Source: Planctomycetes bacterium UBA1146 (GTDB lineage Bacteria; Planctomycetota; UBA8108; UBA1146). Taken from it: a stretch of 37,358 nucleotides of DNA. The position numbers and the translations under genes were made by a program. Positions 36,020 through 37,358 of the stretch are shown here, in pieces. The stretch is taken from NCBI GenBank assembly GCA_002311345.1, contig DCAA01000044.1, positions 29,708-67,065 of the forward strand. Direction: 5' to 3'. The number at the start of each line of letters is the position of its first letter. Position 1 is the first letter of the stretch. The notes below the pieces were generated by a model that did not search any database, was not told the origin of the DNA, and was given only the letters and a program-made list of their open reading frames with translations.

Positions 36020-36180
36020 GGTGCAGAGGTGCTCAGTGGCATCTGGGCGCCTATCGCCTCCTTGACCGTGGCCATTATCCTTGCGATTCTGACCGATCCT
36101 GGACGACCTTTCTCGTGCCGGGTAGCCCCCTCCCGGGCAGATTTCGCTGACCTCGGAGGGTCTCTCTGAAAGGAATCATC

Positions 36181-37358
36181 ATGCGGTTTACCGCCCTCTT
36201 GCTGTGTGTCATCGCCCTTGTTGTTGTCGTACCCAGTATTCACGCGGGCGATGAAGAAAACGTCAATTTGACTGAAATGCAGAAGAAGGTGATCGACATC
36301 GGCCTGAACGACAACAACGTCGTCGATGTGGTCGACCATCTCGTCAACGGGATCGGTCCCCGTCTTACCGGGAGCCATCAGGATCACCTCGCCTGTGAAT
36401 GGGTCAGAGACCTGTTCGTCTCCTATGGCCTTCAAAATGTTGTGATGGAAGAAGCCGGCGAGTTCGCCGTAGCGTTCCAGCGTGGACCCTGGCGCGGGCA
36501 AATGATTGCACCGGAGAAGATGGATCTCGAGTTCGGCACCCCCGCCTGGTCGGCAGGAACCCAAGGAGTCGAAGAAGGTCCGGCTATCGTGCTTCCAGCA
36601 GATATGGAGTCGATCGACGCCGAGAAGATGAAAGGCGCATGGGTCATGATGCCCTCACAGCGCGGTCGCCGCGATCGTGAAGCGCGTCAGGCTCAGCGTG
36701 AGGTGAGAGAAAGCCTGGAAGAGTACGGGATCGCGGGTTGGATCTATCCGACCCGGGGCGAGGCCATCACCACGAGCGGAAATTCTCGGGTTACCTGGGA
36801 TAACCTGCCGACAACTCCACGCGTGAACCTGCGCAAGGATCAATACGATGTTATTGCGGAAAAACTTGCCGCTGGTGAGGACGTGACTCTTCGCATTGAC
36901 ATCCGAAATCACTTCCAGCCGGGTCCAACCAAGTTTTACAACGTTATCGGAGATATCGTTGGAAGCGAGTTCCCTGACGAATACGTGATTATCGGTGGGC
37001 ATATTGATTCCTGGGATGGTGCTACTGGAACCACTGATAACGGCACCGGTTCGGCAACCACCATCGAAGCTGCGCGGATCCTGATGGCTGCAGGGGCCAC
37101 GCCTCGTCGTACCATCCGTTTCATGTTATGGAGCGGTGAAGAGCAAGGCTTGCTCGGATCGCGCGCATGGGTCGAAAAAAACCCGGATGTGATGGATAAG
37201 ATCTCGGCGGTATTCGTTTACGATGGGGGCCCGAACGCCATCGCAGGGCTTCCTGCAACTGCTGCAATGAAAGAGGACTTCGAGAAGGTCTTCGGCCCGG
37301 TGATGCAAATGAATCCGGATCTACCATTTACCATCAAAGACGTGGAGGGATTGCCCAG
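36181..37358 (+). CDS. M28-family zinc peptidase, exported, 3' end cut off by window edge
   Basis: 392 complete codons from ATG 36181 (AAAGGA about 6 bases upstream), open at the window end. A signal peptide covers residues 1-22 (RFTALLLCVIALVVVVPSIHA). A protease-associated-like segment comes before the catalytic part. Zinc and catalytic residues seen are H274 (IIGGHIDSWD), D286 (TTDNGTGSA) and E320-E321 (LWSGEEQGLLGS); further ligands should follow, and VFVYDGGPN is visible before the edge. It is an aminopeptidase or carboxypeptidase of the M28 group acting in the periplasm. 161 bases separate it from glnS, with a CCGGG/CCCGG hairpin but no clear terminator. Confidence 0.9.
   Translation, partial: MRFTALLLCVIALVVVVPSIHAGDEENVNLTEMQKKVIDIGLNDNNVVDVVDHLVNGIGPRLTGSHQDHLACEWVRDLFVSYGLQNVVMEEAGEFAVAFQRGPWRGQMIAPEKMDLEFGTPAWSAGTQGVEEGPAIVLPADMESIDAEKMKGAWVMMPSQRGRRDREARQAQREVRESLEEYGIAGWIYPTRGEAITTSGNSRVTWDNLPTTPRVNLRKDQYDVIAEKLAAGEDVTLRIDIRNHFQPGPTKFYNVIGDIVGSEFPDEYVIIGGHIDSWDGATGTTDNGTGSATTIEAARILMAAGATPRRTIRFMLWSGEEQGLLGSRAWVEKNPDVMDKISAVFVYDGGPNAIAGLPATAAMKEDFEKVFGPVMQMNPDLPFTIKDVEGLP

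Overview
The window looks like chromosomal DNA of a Planctomycetota-type bacterium (inference; about 57% G+C judged by eye). The marker families are a planctomycete-type cytochrome c/DUF1549 protein beside a DUF1080 protein, secreted giants ending in an FxRGDxNxDG dockerin-like domain, a subtilase with DCNxNGIPD repeats, a GH95 fucosidase and a bacterial GlnRS. Most starts carry a clear GGAGG-type ribosome site, and several genes start with GTG or TTG.

Layout: 1-1364 (-) is a partial DUF1549 cytochrome gene, divergent from a DUF1080 gene (+), which overlaps a TPR/class III nucleotide cyclase (+). A GroES-like gene (-) separates the cyclase from a 1325-aa HEPN-like/AAA-like/TPR protein (+). 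At 9.0-12.9 kb are two secreted dockerin-like proteins. At 13.0-14.3 kb a cyclic-nucleotide-binding protein is followed 3 bp later by a class II cAMP-phosphodiesterase-like enzyme. An alpha/beta hydrolase (-) follows. At 15.4-17.0 kb a DsbD-N-like protein is translationally coupled (ATGA) to a redoxin whose TGA appears to be a selenocysteine codon. Then come GH95, a membrane-anchored protein, a minus-strand block (M1 peptidase, CDGSH protein, transglutaminase lipoprotein, unknown lipoprotein), the subtilase (+), a Lon-N protein (-), endonuclease III (+), a fourth dockerin-like protein (-), glnS (+) and a partial M28 peptidase (+).

The strongest discovery is the redoxin at 16399-16992. Reading continues from TKPYG through TGA into TVKYAS and stops at TAG, restoring the TKPYGCxVKY-like tail of this thioredoxin family with Cys replaced by the TGA codon. 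A stem-loop with a G in the second loop position lies 19 nt after the TGA, where a bacterial SECIS should be. A second theme is cyclic-nucleotide signalling with altered specificity residues in both the cyclase and the binding protein. A third is a family of secreted proteins sharing cohesin-like beta modules and dockerin-like tails.

No tRNA, rRNA, CRISPR array, insertion sequence or phage gene was recognised. No gene-free stretch exceeds about 240 bases. The longest, 1365-1599 and 8799-9031, hold only promoter/leader sequence in which I see no convincing motif.
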